Assembly: GCF_001425175.1 (NCBI RefSeq)
Contig: NZ_LMDV01000013.1
Coordinates: 50,218 to 114,217, forward strand
Source of the DNA: Nocardioides sp. Root1257
GTDB taxonomy: Bacteria > Actinomycetota > Actinomycetes > Propionibacteriales > Nocardioidaceae
Length of the DNA stretch: 64,000 nucleotides
Reading direction: 5' to 3'
Below the pieces are notes generated by a model. That model was not told where the DNA came from. It worked only from the letters and a program-made list of their open reading frames with translations, and made no database searches. Positions 48,706-57,306 of the stretch are shown here, one piece after another. Within the stretch, counting starts at the first letter, position 1. Each line of letters opens with the position of its first letter. The position numbers were made by a program, and so were the translations under genes.

Positions 48706-49739
48706 GCGGCCCATTCTCGACCCGACAACCTGCCAACAGCCTGAACGCCCTGGCGGGAGCGGCGGGTCGGGTAGATCGTGAGGATCCCGAGGCCGACCGC
48801 CGCGATCCCGATCGCCAGCCCGGCGACGTCGTCGACGACGAAGTGCCAGCCGAGGTAGATCGTCGCGAGCACGGTGAGTGCGAGGTATCCGGCGAGCACG
48901 ACGGCGGTCCGCCGCAGCCGGTAGTAGACCGCCATCAGCACGATCACGGTCGTGACCCCGATGTGCAGGCTGGCGAACGCCGACACCTGGGCGAACGCGT
49001 CGTGGGCCGACGGGTCCGCGAGCAGGTGGGCGCGCTGCTCCATGTAGGTGGCCTGCGTGGTGGTGACGATCGTGTGCGGCAGGCCGGCGAAGTCCTGGGG
49101 CCGGTCGTCGAAGGGACCGAGCGACGGGACCAGGTAATAGGTGGCCACGCCGAGGATCCACACCCACATCGCCGACGCGAGGAAGACGGCACCGTCACGC
49201 AGGCGGTCGACCCCGACGACGGCGGCGACGAACGCGACCGACACCAGCGTCGGGAACGACTCGTAGACCACCACCAGGACGTACGCCGACCAGTGCTCAC
49301 CGAGCACCGAGTGCAGCAGCACCGCCGGTGAGTGGCCAAGGAAGAGCGCCTGGTCGACACGGGTCAGCGCGTGGTCCCGGGGTGCGTTGAGGACGTCCCA
49401 GCTCTTCAGGTTGTGATAGCTCGCGTAGACGACGTGGTAGGCCAGCAGCGCGGCCGCCGCGACGATCAGACGCCGAGCGGGCCAGCGACGCCGCAGCGTC
49501 TCGAGCACCGGGCCGGTCCGACGGTCCCCCCGCGGCACCCGTCGTACGGCGTCCAGGAGAGCGAGCGCCGCGAACGTCCCGGCCGTGATCGCGATCCGGA
49601 CCCGGAAGATCTCTCCGCCAGGATCGCGGACCGGGATGTCGACCACGGAGGAGCGCCAGAGCGTCACCGCGGCGAAGACGAGCGCGATCGCCCACATGCG
49701 CAGGAGCCAGCGCGGGACGGGCGGCAGGGAGGCGGGCAC
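48702..49739 (-). CDS. PAP2-superfamily membrane phosphatase/transferase
   Basis: A 345-residue polytopic protein. SLGPFDDRPQDF, SLHIGVTTVIVLM (motif II, with His) and GWHFVVDDVAG (motif III, with the nucleophilic His and Asp) form the PAP2 catalytic set; arginine-bearing motif I is weaker. Relatives include undecaprenyl-diphosphate phosphatases and inositol phosphotransferases. Its stop overlaps the regulator start by four bases, so PAP2 and system 3 can also be one message. GTG 49739 is fixed by the box promoter spacing. Confidence 0.87.
   Translation of the reverse strand: MPASLPPVPRWLLRMWAIALVFAAVTLWRSSVVDIPVRDPGGEIFRVRIAITAGTFAALALLDAVRRVPRGDRRTGPVLETLRRRWPARRLIVAAAALLAYHVVYASYHNLKSWDVLNAPRDHALTRVDQALFLGHSPAVLLHSVLGEHWSAYVLVVVYESFPTLVSVAFVAAVVGVDRLRDGAVFLASAMWVWILGVATYYLVPSLGPFDDRPQDFAGLPHTIVTTTQATYMEQRAHLLADPSAHDAFAQVSAFASLHIGVTTVIVLMAVYYRLRRTAVVLAGYLALTVLATIYLGWHFVVDDVAGLAIGIAAVGLGILTIYPTRRSRQGVQAVGRLSGREWAA
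48713..48743 (-). promoter_or_regulatory. Box-type promoter of third two-component system
   Basis: Minus strand: CAGG at 48743-48740 and 48732-48729; ten bases; GAGAAT (48718-48713); seven bases to ATG 48705. It lies within the 3' end of the PAP2 gene. Confidence 0.8.
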
Positions 49740-49745
49740 GGGCAG

Positions 49746-49776
49746 AGGTTCGTGCCACGGACCTGCAGCCCGCCTG
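49746..49776 (-). promoter_or_regulatory. Box-type promoter of PAP2 gene
   Basis: Minus strand: CAGG at 49776-49773 and 49765-49762; ten bases; GAACCT (49751-49746); six bases to GTG 49739. Back to back with the next promoter; both fit in 82 bases. Confidence 0.85.
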
Positions 49777-49796
49777 ACCAGGACGTGCCAGACAGT

Positions 49797-49827
49797 CAGG
49801 TGGCGTTCAGGAAGTGCGCCCGACCCT
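49797..49827 (+). promoter_or_regulatory. Box-type promoter of flippase-like/GT operon
   Basis: TCAGG twice (CAGG at 49797 and 49808); ten bases; GACCCT (49822-49827); six bases to GTG 49834. Confidence 0.85.
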
Positions 49828-49833
49828 GGGCGC

Positions 49834-50865
49834 GTGACCATGACGACGACCGGACGCTGGGTGCTCGGCGTCTGCCTGGCGCTCGCCCTGCTGACCGTGG
49901 TGCTCCCCCTGGCGACCGGCGTCCCCTGGGCGAGTGCCTGGACCGTGGTCTCCGCCATCCCTGCGCTGGAGCTCGCGGGGCTGGTCGGCCTGTGGGCGCT
50001 GGGACTGCTGTCCCACACGATCACGCTGACCGCCGCCCTGCCGACGCTGACCCACCGCCGGGCGCTGACGCTGAGCCTGACCGGCAGCGCGGTCGCCAAC
50101 GTGCTGCCGCTCGGCGGCGCCGCCGGCATCGCGCTGAACGGGCGGATGGCCAGGCAGTGGGGGTACGGCGTCGACCAGTTCGCCGCCTTCACGGTGATCA
50201 CCAACGTCTGGGACGTGCTCGCCAAGCTCGCGCTCCCCTTGACCGTCGTCCCCGTGATCGCCCTCGCCACCGGGGTCTCGATCGGACCCGTCCTGGGCCC
50301 CGCCGTGCTCGCCGCCGTCGGCCTCGCCGTCGGGTGCGCGGCGATCGTCGCGGTGCTCTCCGGGCCGTCCGTCGCGGGGCTCGTCGGCGGGCTCCTCGAG
50401 CGCGCGGCGCACGGCGTGCTGCGGGTGGTGCGCTCCTCGCGCCGGGTCCGCCTGCGCGCCGCGCTGGTCGATCTCCAGGCGACCTGCAGCGCGGTCGTAC
50501 GGGCTCGGTGGATGCGGCTGAGCCTCGGCATGGTGCTCTACACGGCGCTGCTCTTCGCCCTGCTCTGGGCCTGCCTCGCCGTCACCGGCGCCGCGCTGGC
50601 GCCGGCGGCCGTGCTGGCGGGGTTCGCCGTCGAGCGGCTGCTGACGCTGGCCGGTCTGACCCCGGGCGGGGCCGGGGTCGTCGAGGTCGGCCTCACCGGA
50701 GCCCTGATCGGTCTCGGCGGCGCGCCGGCGAGCGTTGTCGCGGGCGTGCTGCTCTACCGCGCGCTCACCTACGGCCTGGAGATCCCGGTCGGAGGTGTCG
50801 GGCTGGCGGTGTGGCTCTGGCTGCGACGCCGAGCCGTGCCCGGACCCGTCGAGGCGGTGGCGTGA
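49834..50865 (+). CDS. UPF0104/MprF-like flippase-domain protein
   Basis: A 343-residue protein with about eight membrane segments and motifs of the lysylphosphatidylglycerol synthase membrane domain: GSAVANVLPLGGAAGIALNGRM, ERLLTLAGLTPGGAGVVEVGLTGAL and LLYRALTYGLEIPVGGVGL. The soluble aminoacyl transferase half of MprF is absent. Such domains move lipids between leaflets; the lipid is unknown. Ends in TGATG with the glycosyltransferase gene. Confidence 0.88.
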   Translation: MTMTTTGRWVLGVCLALALLTVVLPLATGVPWASAWTVVSAIPALELAGLVGLWALGLLSHTITLTAALPTLTHRRALTLSLTGSAVANVLPLGGAAGIALNGRMARQWGYGVDQFAAFTVITNVWDVLAKLALPLTVVPVIALATGVSIGPVLGPAVLAAVGLAVGCAAIVAVLSGPSVAGLVGGLLERAAHGVLRVVRSSRRVRLRAALVDLQATCSAVVRARWMRLSLGMVLYTALLFALLWACLAVTGAALAPAAVLAGFAVERLLTLAGLTPGGAGVVEVGLTGALIGLGGAPASVVAGVLLYRALTYGLEIPVGGVGLAVWLWLRRRAVPGPVEAVA

Positions 50866-52004
50866 TGCGGATCGTCCACGTCAGCGACTGCTACCTCCCG
50901 CGTCTCGGCGGGATCGAGATCCACCTGCGCGACCTGGTCCAGCACCAGCGCGCGGAGGGCCACGACCCGCACGTCATCACGACGACACCGGCGGCGTCCG
51001 ACGTCGTCGACGAGCCGTGGGTGCACCGCGTCCATGCCACCACCGGCCCCCTGGGCGGCCTGGTCCGCGCCGACGCGGACCTGCGTCGACTGCTCGAGGA
51101 CCTGGCCCCCGACGTCGTCCACGTGCACGTCTCGGTGCTGTCGCCGTTCGCGTCGACCGCGGCCCGGCGTGCCTCGTGGCTCGGCTTCGCGACACTGGTG
51201 ACGGTCCACTCGATGTGGTCGCGACTCGGTCCGCTGCCAGCAACGGCGCACGCCCTGCTCCGGCTCGGCTCCTGGCCGCTGGCCTGGTCGGCGGTGAGCG
51301 AGCCCGCGGCCGCGCCCCTGCGGAGGATGCTCGGCCCCGGCACGCCGGTGCACGTGCTGCCCAACGCCGTCGACCCGGCGTCCTGGCGGCCGGGTCGGGT
51401 GCCGGTCGCACCCGCCGTCCCGACGGTCGTGAGCGTCATGCGGATGACGCGCACCAAGCGCACGCTGCCGCTGGCACGGATCCTGCTCGACGTACGCCGA
51501 CGGGTGCCGGCCGAGGTGCCGCTGCGGGCGGTGGTCGTCGGCGACGGCCCCCAGCGACCCGCCCTGGAGCGCCTCCTGCGACGGCACCGGATGGACGACT
51601 GGGTCGAGCTGCCCGGCCGCCTCGACCGCACGGAGATCGGCAGGGTGCTCGCCGACGCCTCCGTCTTCGTCGCACCGGCCGAGCTCGAGTCGTTCGGCAT
51701 CGCCGCCCTCGAGGCTCGCACCGCCGGTCTGCCTGTCGTCGCCAGCTCGCTGAGCGGCGTCACCGAGTTCGTCCAGCACGAGCGCGAGGGACTCCTGGGC
51801 GCCACCGACGGCATGCTCGCCACCCACATCGCCCGACTGCTCACCGACGTGTCGCTGCGCGAGCGGATCGCGCAGCACAACGCGACCGTGCCCCCGCGGC
51901 ACGACTGGGTCGAGGCCCGCCGTCGCACCCATGAGCTGTACGCCGAGGCGACCGCCACGGCGAGGACACCCGTCCGCGGCCTGCCTCGGGTGAGCGCGGC
52001 ATGA
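50865..52004 (+). CDS. GT4-type glycosyltransferase
   Basis: A 379-residue GT-B enzyme: N-terminal HVSDCYLPRLGGIEIHLRDL (glycine loop) and C-terminal LPNAVDPASW, VVVGDGPQRPALERLL and APAELESFGIAALEARTAGLPVVAS with the Glu-x7-Glu motif. Transfers an activated hexose to a lipid or glycan acceptor in the cytoplasm. Overlaps both neighbouring genes; the acceptor may be the product moved by the flippase-like protein. Confidence 0.93.
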   Translation: MRIVHVSDCYLPRLGGIEIHLRDLVQHQRAEGHDPHVITTTPAASDVVDEPWVHRVHATTGPLGGLVRADADLRRLLEDLAPDVVHVHVSVLSPFASTAARRASWLGFATLVTVHSMWSRLGPLPATAHALLRLGSWPLAWSAVSEPAAAPLRRMLGPGTPVHVLPNAVDPASWRPGRVPVAPAVPTVVSVMRMTRTKRTLPLARILLDVRRRVPAEVPLRAVVVGDGPQRPALERLLRRHRMDDWVELPGRLDRTEIGRVLADASVFVAPAELESFGIAALEARTAGLPVVASSLSGVTEFVQHEREGLLGATDGMLATHIARLLTDVSLRERIAQHNATVPPRHDWVEARRRTHELYAEATATARTPVRGLPRVSAA

Positions 52005-52816
52005 CCGGCGCCCGCTTCACCGTGGTCTCCTTCCACGCGCATCCCGACGACGAGGCGCTGCTGACCGGCGGCACCCTCGCCCGCGCCGCGGCGGAGGGAC
52101 ATCGGGTGGTCCTGGTCGTGGCGACCGCCGGCGAGGCCGGCCTGGCCTCGCCGCTCGAGCTGGCCGACCTCGCCGAGCGCCGCACCCGCGAGCTGGCGGC
52201 GTCCGCGGCGGCGCTCGGCATCGCCCGGGTCGAGGTGCTCGGCTACCGCGACTCGCGGTTCGGCGAGGTGGACCTCGACGAGGCCGCGAACCGGGTGGCG
52301 GACATCCTGCGAGCGGAGCGGGCCGACGTCCTGACGACGTACGACGCGGCCGGCGGGTACGGCCACCCGGACCACGTGCAGGTGCACCGGGTCGGGCGGC
52401 GCGCAGCCGAGCTGGCGCGTACCCCGGTCGTGCTGGAGGCGACCCTCGACCGCGGCCTGATCGACCGGGTGGTGCGGACCCTCCGGCAGCTGTCTCGCGT
52501 GGTGCCGGTGCCGGAGCTGCCCGACACGAGCCGCGCGTTCACCGCACGTGCCGACCTCACCCACCAGGTCGACGTACGGGCCCACCTGGACGCCAAGCTC
52601 GCCGCCCTCCGGGCCCACGCGTCGCAGGCCGGCGGAGGGCCCCGCACGCTCGCCCTCCTGCTCCGCCTCCCGAAGCCGCTGGCCCGGCGGGTCCTCGGCC
52701 GCGAATGGTTCCGCGAGGTCGGGCGACGGCCCGGCGAGCACCTGGTCGACGACATCTTCGCCAGCCTCCGACGGTCAGGTGCCTGGCAGGTTCCCGGCGC
52801 CACTCTCGCACCATGA
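52001..52816 (+). CDS. PIG-L family N-acetylhexosamine deacetylase-like enzyme
   Basis: A 271-residue zinc hydrolase. AHPDDE (His14, Asp16, Asp17) and GYGHPDHVQVHR are the metal and catalytic motifs. PIG-L enzymes remove acetyl from GlcNAc groups on lipids (GPI, mycothiol, bacillithiol). With the glycosyltransferase just upstream it may deacetylate a GlcNAc-lipid. Its last 40 bases hold the box-type promoter of the next gene. Confidence 0.92.
   Translation: MTGARFTVVSFHAHPDDEALLTGGTLARAAAEGHRVVLVVATAGEAGLASPLELADLAERRTRELAASAAALGIARVEVLGYRDSRFGEVDLDEAANRVADILRAERADVLTTYDAAGGYGHPDHVQVHRVGRRAAELARTPVVLEATLDRGLIDRVVRTLRQLSRVVPVPELPDTSRAFTARADLTHQVDVRAHLDAKLAALRAHASQAGGGPRTLALLLRLPKPLARRVLGREWFREVGRRPGEHLVDDIFASLRRSGAWQVPGATLAP
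52776..52806 (+). promoter_or_regulatory. Box-type promoter inside PIG-L gene
   Basis: CAGG at 52776 and 52787; ten bases; CACTCT (52801-52806); six bases to ATG 52813. Fits the other promoters base for base in spacing although it is coding sequence. Confidence 0.75.
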
Positions 52817-53586
52817 CCACCACTCCCGCGCGACGCTGCCTCGTCGTCGTCCCCACCTATGACGAGGCGGAGACCATCGAGGCCTTCCTCGACCAGGCGC
52901 TCGCCGCGACCACCGAGATCGACGCCGACGTCCTCGTCGTCGACGACAGCAGCCCCGACGGCACCGGGATGCTGGTCCGGCGGCACCCGGCGTTCGGGCG
53001 CCGGGTGCACCTGCTGTCGCGGGAGACCAAGGACGGACTCGGGTCGGCGTACCGGGCCGGGTTCGCGTGGGCCGTCGAGCGCGGGTACGACGCGGTCGTG
53101 CAGGTCGACGCCGACGGCTCGCACCCCGTCGACCGGATCACGACCATGGTGCTCGCACTCTTCCGGCACGACCTGGTGATCGGGTCCCGCTACGTCTTCG
53201 GGGGCTCGACCGCCGGGTGGACGTCGGGGCGACGGCTCCTCTCGACGGGCGCCAACCGCTACGCCCGCCTGGTGCTCGGGCTGCGCACCCGGGACGCCAC
53301 CGCCGGCTTCCGAGCGTGGCGCACCGCCGCCCTGCTCGACCTCGGCGTGCTCGACTCGGAGTCGAGCGGCTACTGCTTCCAGATCGAGAGCACCTGGCGC
53401 GCCGAGCGGGCCGACGCCCGGGTCCTCGAGGTGCCGATCACCTTCACGGAGCGCCGCGCCGGCGCCTCCAAGATGTCACGGCGGGTCGCCGTCGAGGCCC
53501 TGGTCCGCGTCCTGCAGTGGCGGGCCCGCGAGATCGCGGGCGCGGTCGGCCCCGCCCGCCCGGTCGGGGCCGGCAGTGCCGTCTGA
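52813..53586 (+). CDS. Polyprenyl-phosphate glycosyltransferase (GT2, Dpm1-like)
   Basis: A 257-residue GT-A enzyme: VVVPTYDEAETIEAFLDQAL, DDSSPDGT (44-51), and metal motif QVDADGSHP (DAD 99-101). This is the polyprenyl-monophosphomannose synthase type that transfers a sugar from GDP or UDP to undecaprenyl or decaprenyl phosphate. No C-terminal membrane helices. Next gene encodes a GtrA domain, a usual companion that flips such lipids. Confidence 0.92.
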   Translation: MTTTPARRCLVVVPTYDEAETIEAFLDQALAATTEIDADVLVVDDSSPDGTGMLVRRHPAFGRRVHLLSRETKDGLGSAYRAGFAWAVERGYDAVVQVDADGSHPVDRITTMVLALFRHDLVIGSRYVFGGSTAGWTSGRRLLSTGANRYARLVLGLRTRDATAGFRAWRTAALLDLGVLDSESSGYCFQIESTWRAERADARVLEVPITFTERRAGASKMSRRVAVEALVRVLQWRAREIAGAVGPARPVGAGSAV

Positions 53587-55141
53587 CGCCAGGTCGAGCC
53601 GCGCCCGACGACTGCTCCCGAGCCGCGAGGTCCTGACCTTCCTCGCCGTCGGCGGCGCCGGGTACGTCGTCGACGTCCTCGCCTTCAACTGGCTGCGCGG
53701 GCAACCCCTGACCGGCAGCCTCGACCCGGCGGTCTCGAAGGTGCTCGCCGTCTGCGTGGCCATGGTCGTCACCTACCTCGGCAACCGGCTGCTGACCTGG
53801 CGGGAACGCTCGAGCGACACCCGCCGCGAGGTGATCACCTTCGTCGTCCTCAACCTGATCGGGCTCGGCATCGCCGTCGCGACGCTCGTCCTCAGCCACG
53901 ACGTCCTCGGCTTCACGAGCCCGCTCGCCGACAACATCTCGGCCAACATCATCGGTCTCGGCCTCGGCACCGCCTTCCGCTACTGGTCCTACCGGCGCTT
54001 CGTCTTCACCGCCGCGCCCGAGCCACGAGCGATCCCGGTGCCCGTCGCCCCGCCGTTGCTCGCCTGGGACGAGCCGCAGCGCGTCCACGTCGTCAGCGGC
54101 AGCTACGGGGCGGGCCACGACGCCGCCGCCCGTGAGATCGCCGAGCGCCTGTCGACCGCCGGCCACCACGTCCGCACCTCGGACGTCGTCGACCTCTTCC
54201 CCCTCGGGCTCGGCCGGCTGCTCCGGTCGGCGTACTTCCTGCAGCTGCGGATCGCGCCCGGGTCGTGGGGAGCGATGCTGCGCCGGCTCGAGCCGGGCAC
54301 CTGGCCACACCGGCTCGCGGCCCGCCTGCTCGCGATCCCCGGCACGCGGATGCTCGAGAGCGTCGCCGGGGCCGATCTCGTGATCTCCACCCATCCCTTC
54401 GCGAGCCAGGCACTCGGCCGGCTCCGCGCGACCGGACGCCTGTCCGTCCCAGCGGTCACCTATCTCACCGACGCATCGGTGCACCCGCTGTGGGTGCATC
54501 CCCACATCGACCTGCACCTGGCCCTGCACGAGGTCACGGCCGCGCAGGCACGACACCTGGGCGGCCGGACCACCGTCATCCAGCCGCTGCTGCCGGAGTC
54601 GTGCCTGCGCCGGTCGTCCGAGAACGCCGCCGACCTGCGGTCCCGGCTCGGGCTCCCGGTCGACGCCGACATCGCGCTCGTGGTCGGCGGCTCCGAGGGC
54701 GTCGGCGACCTCGAGCGGTCCGCGCTCGACATCGCCGCCACCGGGCTGGCCGTGCCCGTCGTCGTCTGCGGACACAACGAGTCGCTGCGGCGACGGCTGG
54801 ACGCCCACCCCGGCATCGTCCCGCTCGGCTGGCGCAGCGACATGCCCGACCTGCTGCGCGCCAGCAGCTGCGTCGTGCAGAACGCCGGGGGGTTCACCAC
54901 CCTGGAGTCGCTCGCCGCCGGCGTACCCCTGCTCAGCTACCGCTGCCTCCCGGGCCACGGCGAGACCAACGCCGCCGCCCTGGAGGCGTCCGGTCTCGCC
55001 CCGTGGGCACGCGACCCGGAGGCCCTGCCCCTGCTGCTCGCCCGCGCCGTGCTGGCCGGTGGCGCTCCGGCCCTGCCGGTCACCGCGGCACCCGACCTCG
55101 TCGACGCACTCTCGGGCGCTCCCGTGGCGGTGGCCGGATGA
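53576..55141 (+). CDS. GtrA-domain/glycosyltransferase fusion protein
   Basis: A 521-residue two-domain protein. Residues about 18-138 form a GtrA-like domain of four membrane helices (LTFLAVGGAGYVVDVLAFNWL, then VTYLGNRLLTWRE and FRYWSYRRFVF). Residues about 155-515 form a GT-B domain of the MGDG-synthase/MurG kind: VHVVSGSYGAGHDAAAREIAERL, DLVISTHPFASQALGRL, QNAGGFTTLESLAAGVPLLSY. The link is proline-rich (PVPVAPPLLAWD). GTG start overlaps the previous gene by 11 bases. Flipping and glycosyl transfer would be joined in one chain. Confidence 0.88.
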   Translation: MPSDARSSRARRLLPSREVLTFLAVGGAGYVVDVLAFNWLRGQPLTGSLDPAVSKVLAVCVAMVVTYLGNRLLTWRERSSDTRREVITFVVLNLIGLGIAVATLVLSHDVLGFTSPLADNISANIIGLGLGTAFRYWSYRRFVFTAAPEPRAIPVPVAPPLLAWDEPQRVHVVSGSYGAGHDAAAREIAERLSTAGHHVRTSDVVDLFPLGLGRLLRSAYFLQLRIAPGSWGAMLRRLEPGTWPHRLAARLLAIPGTRMLESVAGADLVISTHPFASQALGRLRATGRLSVPAVTYLTDASVHPLWVHPHIDLHLALHEVTAAQARHLGGRTTVIQPLLPESCLRRSSENAADLRSRLGLPVDADIALVVGGSEGVGDLERSALDIAATGLAVPVVVCGHNESLRRRLDAHPGIVPLGWRSDMPDLLRASSCVVQNAGGFTTLESLAAGVPLLSYRCLPGHGETNAAALEASGLAPWARDPEALPLLLARAVLAGGAPALPVTAAPDLVDALSGAPVAVAG

Positions 55142-55830
55142 GCTCCGCGGTCGACGTGCTCGTGGCCGGCGTCGGGTCGTTGCGTCGTCGCGTCCGGCCC
55201 GGGCTCGCCGGCATCGGCCCCACTCCTCACGTCGCGCTGACGTACGACGACGGGCCGGACCCGGTCTCGACGCCGGCGTTCCTGCGCCTGCTGGACCGGA
55301 CCGGCCAGCGCGCCACCTTCTTCGTCCTCGGCGAGCACGCCGTGCAGCACCCGGCACTGGTCCGCGAGATGGCCGCAGCCGGCCACGAGCTCGCGGTCCA
55401 CGGCTGGGACCACCGGTGCGTGCTGCGCGAGCGTCCTGACGTGCTGCGCGAGGGCGTGCGGCGGACCGCCGGGATCCTGGGAGACCTCACCGGCACGCCC
55501 GTCCGCTGGTACCGCCCGCCGTACGGCGTCCTCAGCCCGGCGGCGCTCGCGGCGGCACGGGACACCGGGTTGCGCACCGTGCTCTGGTCGGCCTGGGGTC
55601 GGGACTGGGAACGCCGGGCCACCCCGAGTCGCATCGTCACCACCGTCGGCCGGACGCTGCGACCGGGCGGGACGCTGCTGCTCCACGACACGGACCGGAC
55701 CTCGGCGCCGGACTCGTGGCGGCGCACGCTCGCTGCGAGCGAGCTGCTCCTGACCCGCTGGGCCGCGACCGGGGCCGACATCGGCCCGCTCCGCGCGCAC
55801 GGCCTGGACCTCGCCCTGGTGTCCCCATGA
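55138..55830 (+). CDS. Polysaccharide deacetylase (NodB domain)
   Basis: A 230-residue carbohydrate esterase family 4 protein. TYDDGPDP holds the catalytic base Asp37 and metal Asp38; His88 and His92 of VHGWDH complete the metal triad; RPPYG near 126-130 and LLLHD near the end are the remaining motifs. No clear signal peptide, so a cytoplasmic or membrane-near role on a lipid-linked precursor is possible. Overlaps both neighbours. Confidence 0.92.
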   Translation: MSSAVDVLVAGVGSLRRRVRPGLAGIGPTPHVALTYDDGPDPVSTPAFLRLLDRTGQRATFFVLGEHAVQHPALVREMAAAGHELAVHGWDHRCVLRERPDVLREGVRRTAGILGDLTGTPVRWYRPPYGVLSPAALAAARDTGLRTVLWSAWGRDWERRATPSRIVTTVGRTLRPGGTLLLHDTDRTSAPDSWRRTLAASELLLTRWAATGADIGPLRAHGLDLALVSP

Positions 55831-57296
55831 CCTCCCTGCTGCCGCGGCCGGTCCGCCCGCCCGCACCCAGGGGGCTGCTCGAGCGACGGGGCACGGTCGC
55901 GGTCGTCGCCGCCGTCGCGGCGCTGATGTGGCTGCCGAACCTCGCCCGCCCGCTGTCCTCCGACGAGGGCGGGTTCCTGCTCGTCGCGTCGCAGTGGTCC
56001 CCCGGCACCTCGCTCTACGGCGACTACTGGGTCGACCGGCCGCCGCTCCTGATCGGCATCTTCCGCCTGGCCGACCTCGGCGGCGGGCTGCTCGCCCTCC
56101 GGCTGATCGGCCTGCTGGCCGTCGTCGCTTCGGTGCTGCTCGCCGGCAGGATCGGAGAGCTCGTCGCGCCCGGCGTACGCCGCGCACCGGTGCTGGTCGC
56201 CGCCACCGCCGGCGTCTTCATGACGACACCGCTCTTCGGCACGAGCGAGGTCGACGGCGAGCTGCTCGCCGTCCCGTTCGTGCTGGCCAGCGTGCTCTGC
56301 TCCCTGCTCGCGGTGCACCGGTCACGCGGCAGGTGGTGGCTGCTCGCGGGGGCGACCGCCATGGCGGCGCCGTTGGTGAAGCAGAGCATGCTCGACGGGT
56401 TCGTCCTGGCGGCCACCCTCTTCGTGTGGCTGCTCACCCGCCGGCGGACCGGGGAGGCCCTTGACGCGATCGCCTCGTTCGGGCTCGGCGCCGGCGGCCT
56501 GTTCGGCGTCGTCCTGGCGTGGGCGGCGTCCCGCGGCACCGGGCCCTTGGCACTCTGGGACGCGGTCGTCGTCTTCCGCGCCGACGCCGCCGCCGTCATC
56601 TCCGCGCAGGCCAACTCGGCGACGCCGGGTCGCGCGATGACGCTCCTGCTCTCGTTCCTCGCCAGCGGCGCCCTCGTCCTGGTCGTGCTCGCCTTCCTGC
56701 CCGGACGACGCCGGACCGCCGCACACCCCGACGTGCGCCTGCTCGCCACCGCGCTCCTCGCGTGGGAGACCGTCGGCATCGCCTTCGGGGGCAGCTACTG
56801 GCTCCACTACCTGGTGGGCCTGGTCCCGGGGCTCGTGCTCGCCGCGAGCGCCCTCGCCGCCCATCGACCGGCCCGAGCGCGCTGGGCCGTCGTCGCGCTC
56901 GCGTACGCCGCCGTCGTCGGGATCGTCTCGACGGCCGGCGTCGCCGTCCACGACGGGACGGTGCCCTCCGACGTCGCGGTCGCGCGCTACCTCGCTGCGC
57001 ACAAGGCACCCGGTGACACCGGCGTGGTCGGGTTCGGCAACCCCGCCATCCTCGAGGCCGCCGGACTGAGCAGCCCCTACCCGCAGCTCTGGAGCCTCCC
57101 GGTCCGGGTGCTCGACCCACGGCTGCGCGAGTTCACCCACGTCATCACCGGGCCGCACGCGCCGACGTGGGCGGTCGTCAACGGCACGTCACTCGCGACG
57201 TGGGGCGTCGACGCCCGCACGGCGCAGCCGGCCTTCGACCAGGAGTACCGGCTGGTCGAGGTCGCCGGCGACTACCACGTCTACCACCTGAGGTGA
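55827..57296 (+). CDS. GT-C membrane glycosyltransferase (GT39/PMT-like)
   Basis: A 489-residue protein with about eleven membrane segments. Residues PLSSDEGGFLLVASQWSPGTSLYGDYWVDRPPLL form the first periplasmic loop with the Asp-Glu pair (SDEG) characteristic of GT-C enzymes using polyprenyl-phosphate sugars. Likely uses the sugar lipid made by the GT2 enzyme and moved by GtrA. The acceptor is unknown. Last gene of a seven-gene run. Confidence 0.88.
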   Translation: MTSLLPRPVRPPAPRGLLERRGTVAVVAAVAALMWLPNLARPLSSDEGGFLLVASQWSPGTSLYGDYWVDRPPLLIGIFRLADLGGGLLALRLIGLLAVVASVLLAGRIGELVAPGVRRAPVLVAATAGVFMTTPLFGTSEVDGELLAVPFVLASVLCSLLAVHRSRGRWWLLAGATAMAAPLVKQSMLDGFVLAATLFVWLLTRRRTGEALDAIASFGLGAGGLFGVVLAWAASRGTGPLALWDAVVVFRADAAAVISAQANSATPGRAMTLLLSFLASGALVLVVLAFLPGRRRTAAHPDVRLLATALLAWETVGIAFGGSYWLHYLVGLVPGLVLAASALAAHRPARARWAVVALAYAAVVGIVSTAGVAVHDGTVPSDVAVARYLAAHKAPGDTGVVGFGNPAILEAAGLSSPYPQLWSLPVRVLDPRLREFTHVITGPHAPTWAVVNGTSLATWGVDARTAQPAFDQEYRLVEVAGDYHVYHLR

Positions 57297-57306
57297 CGCG
57301 GACCGA

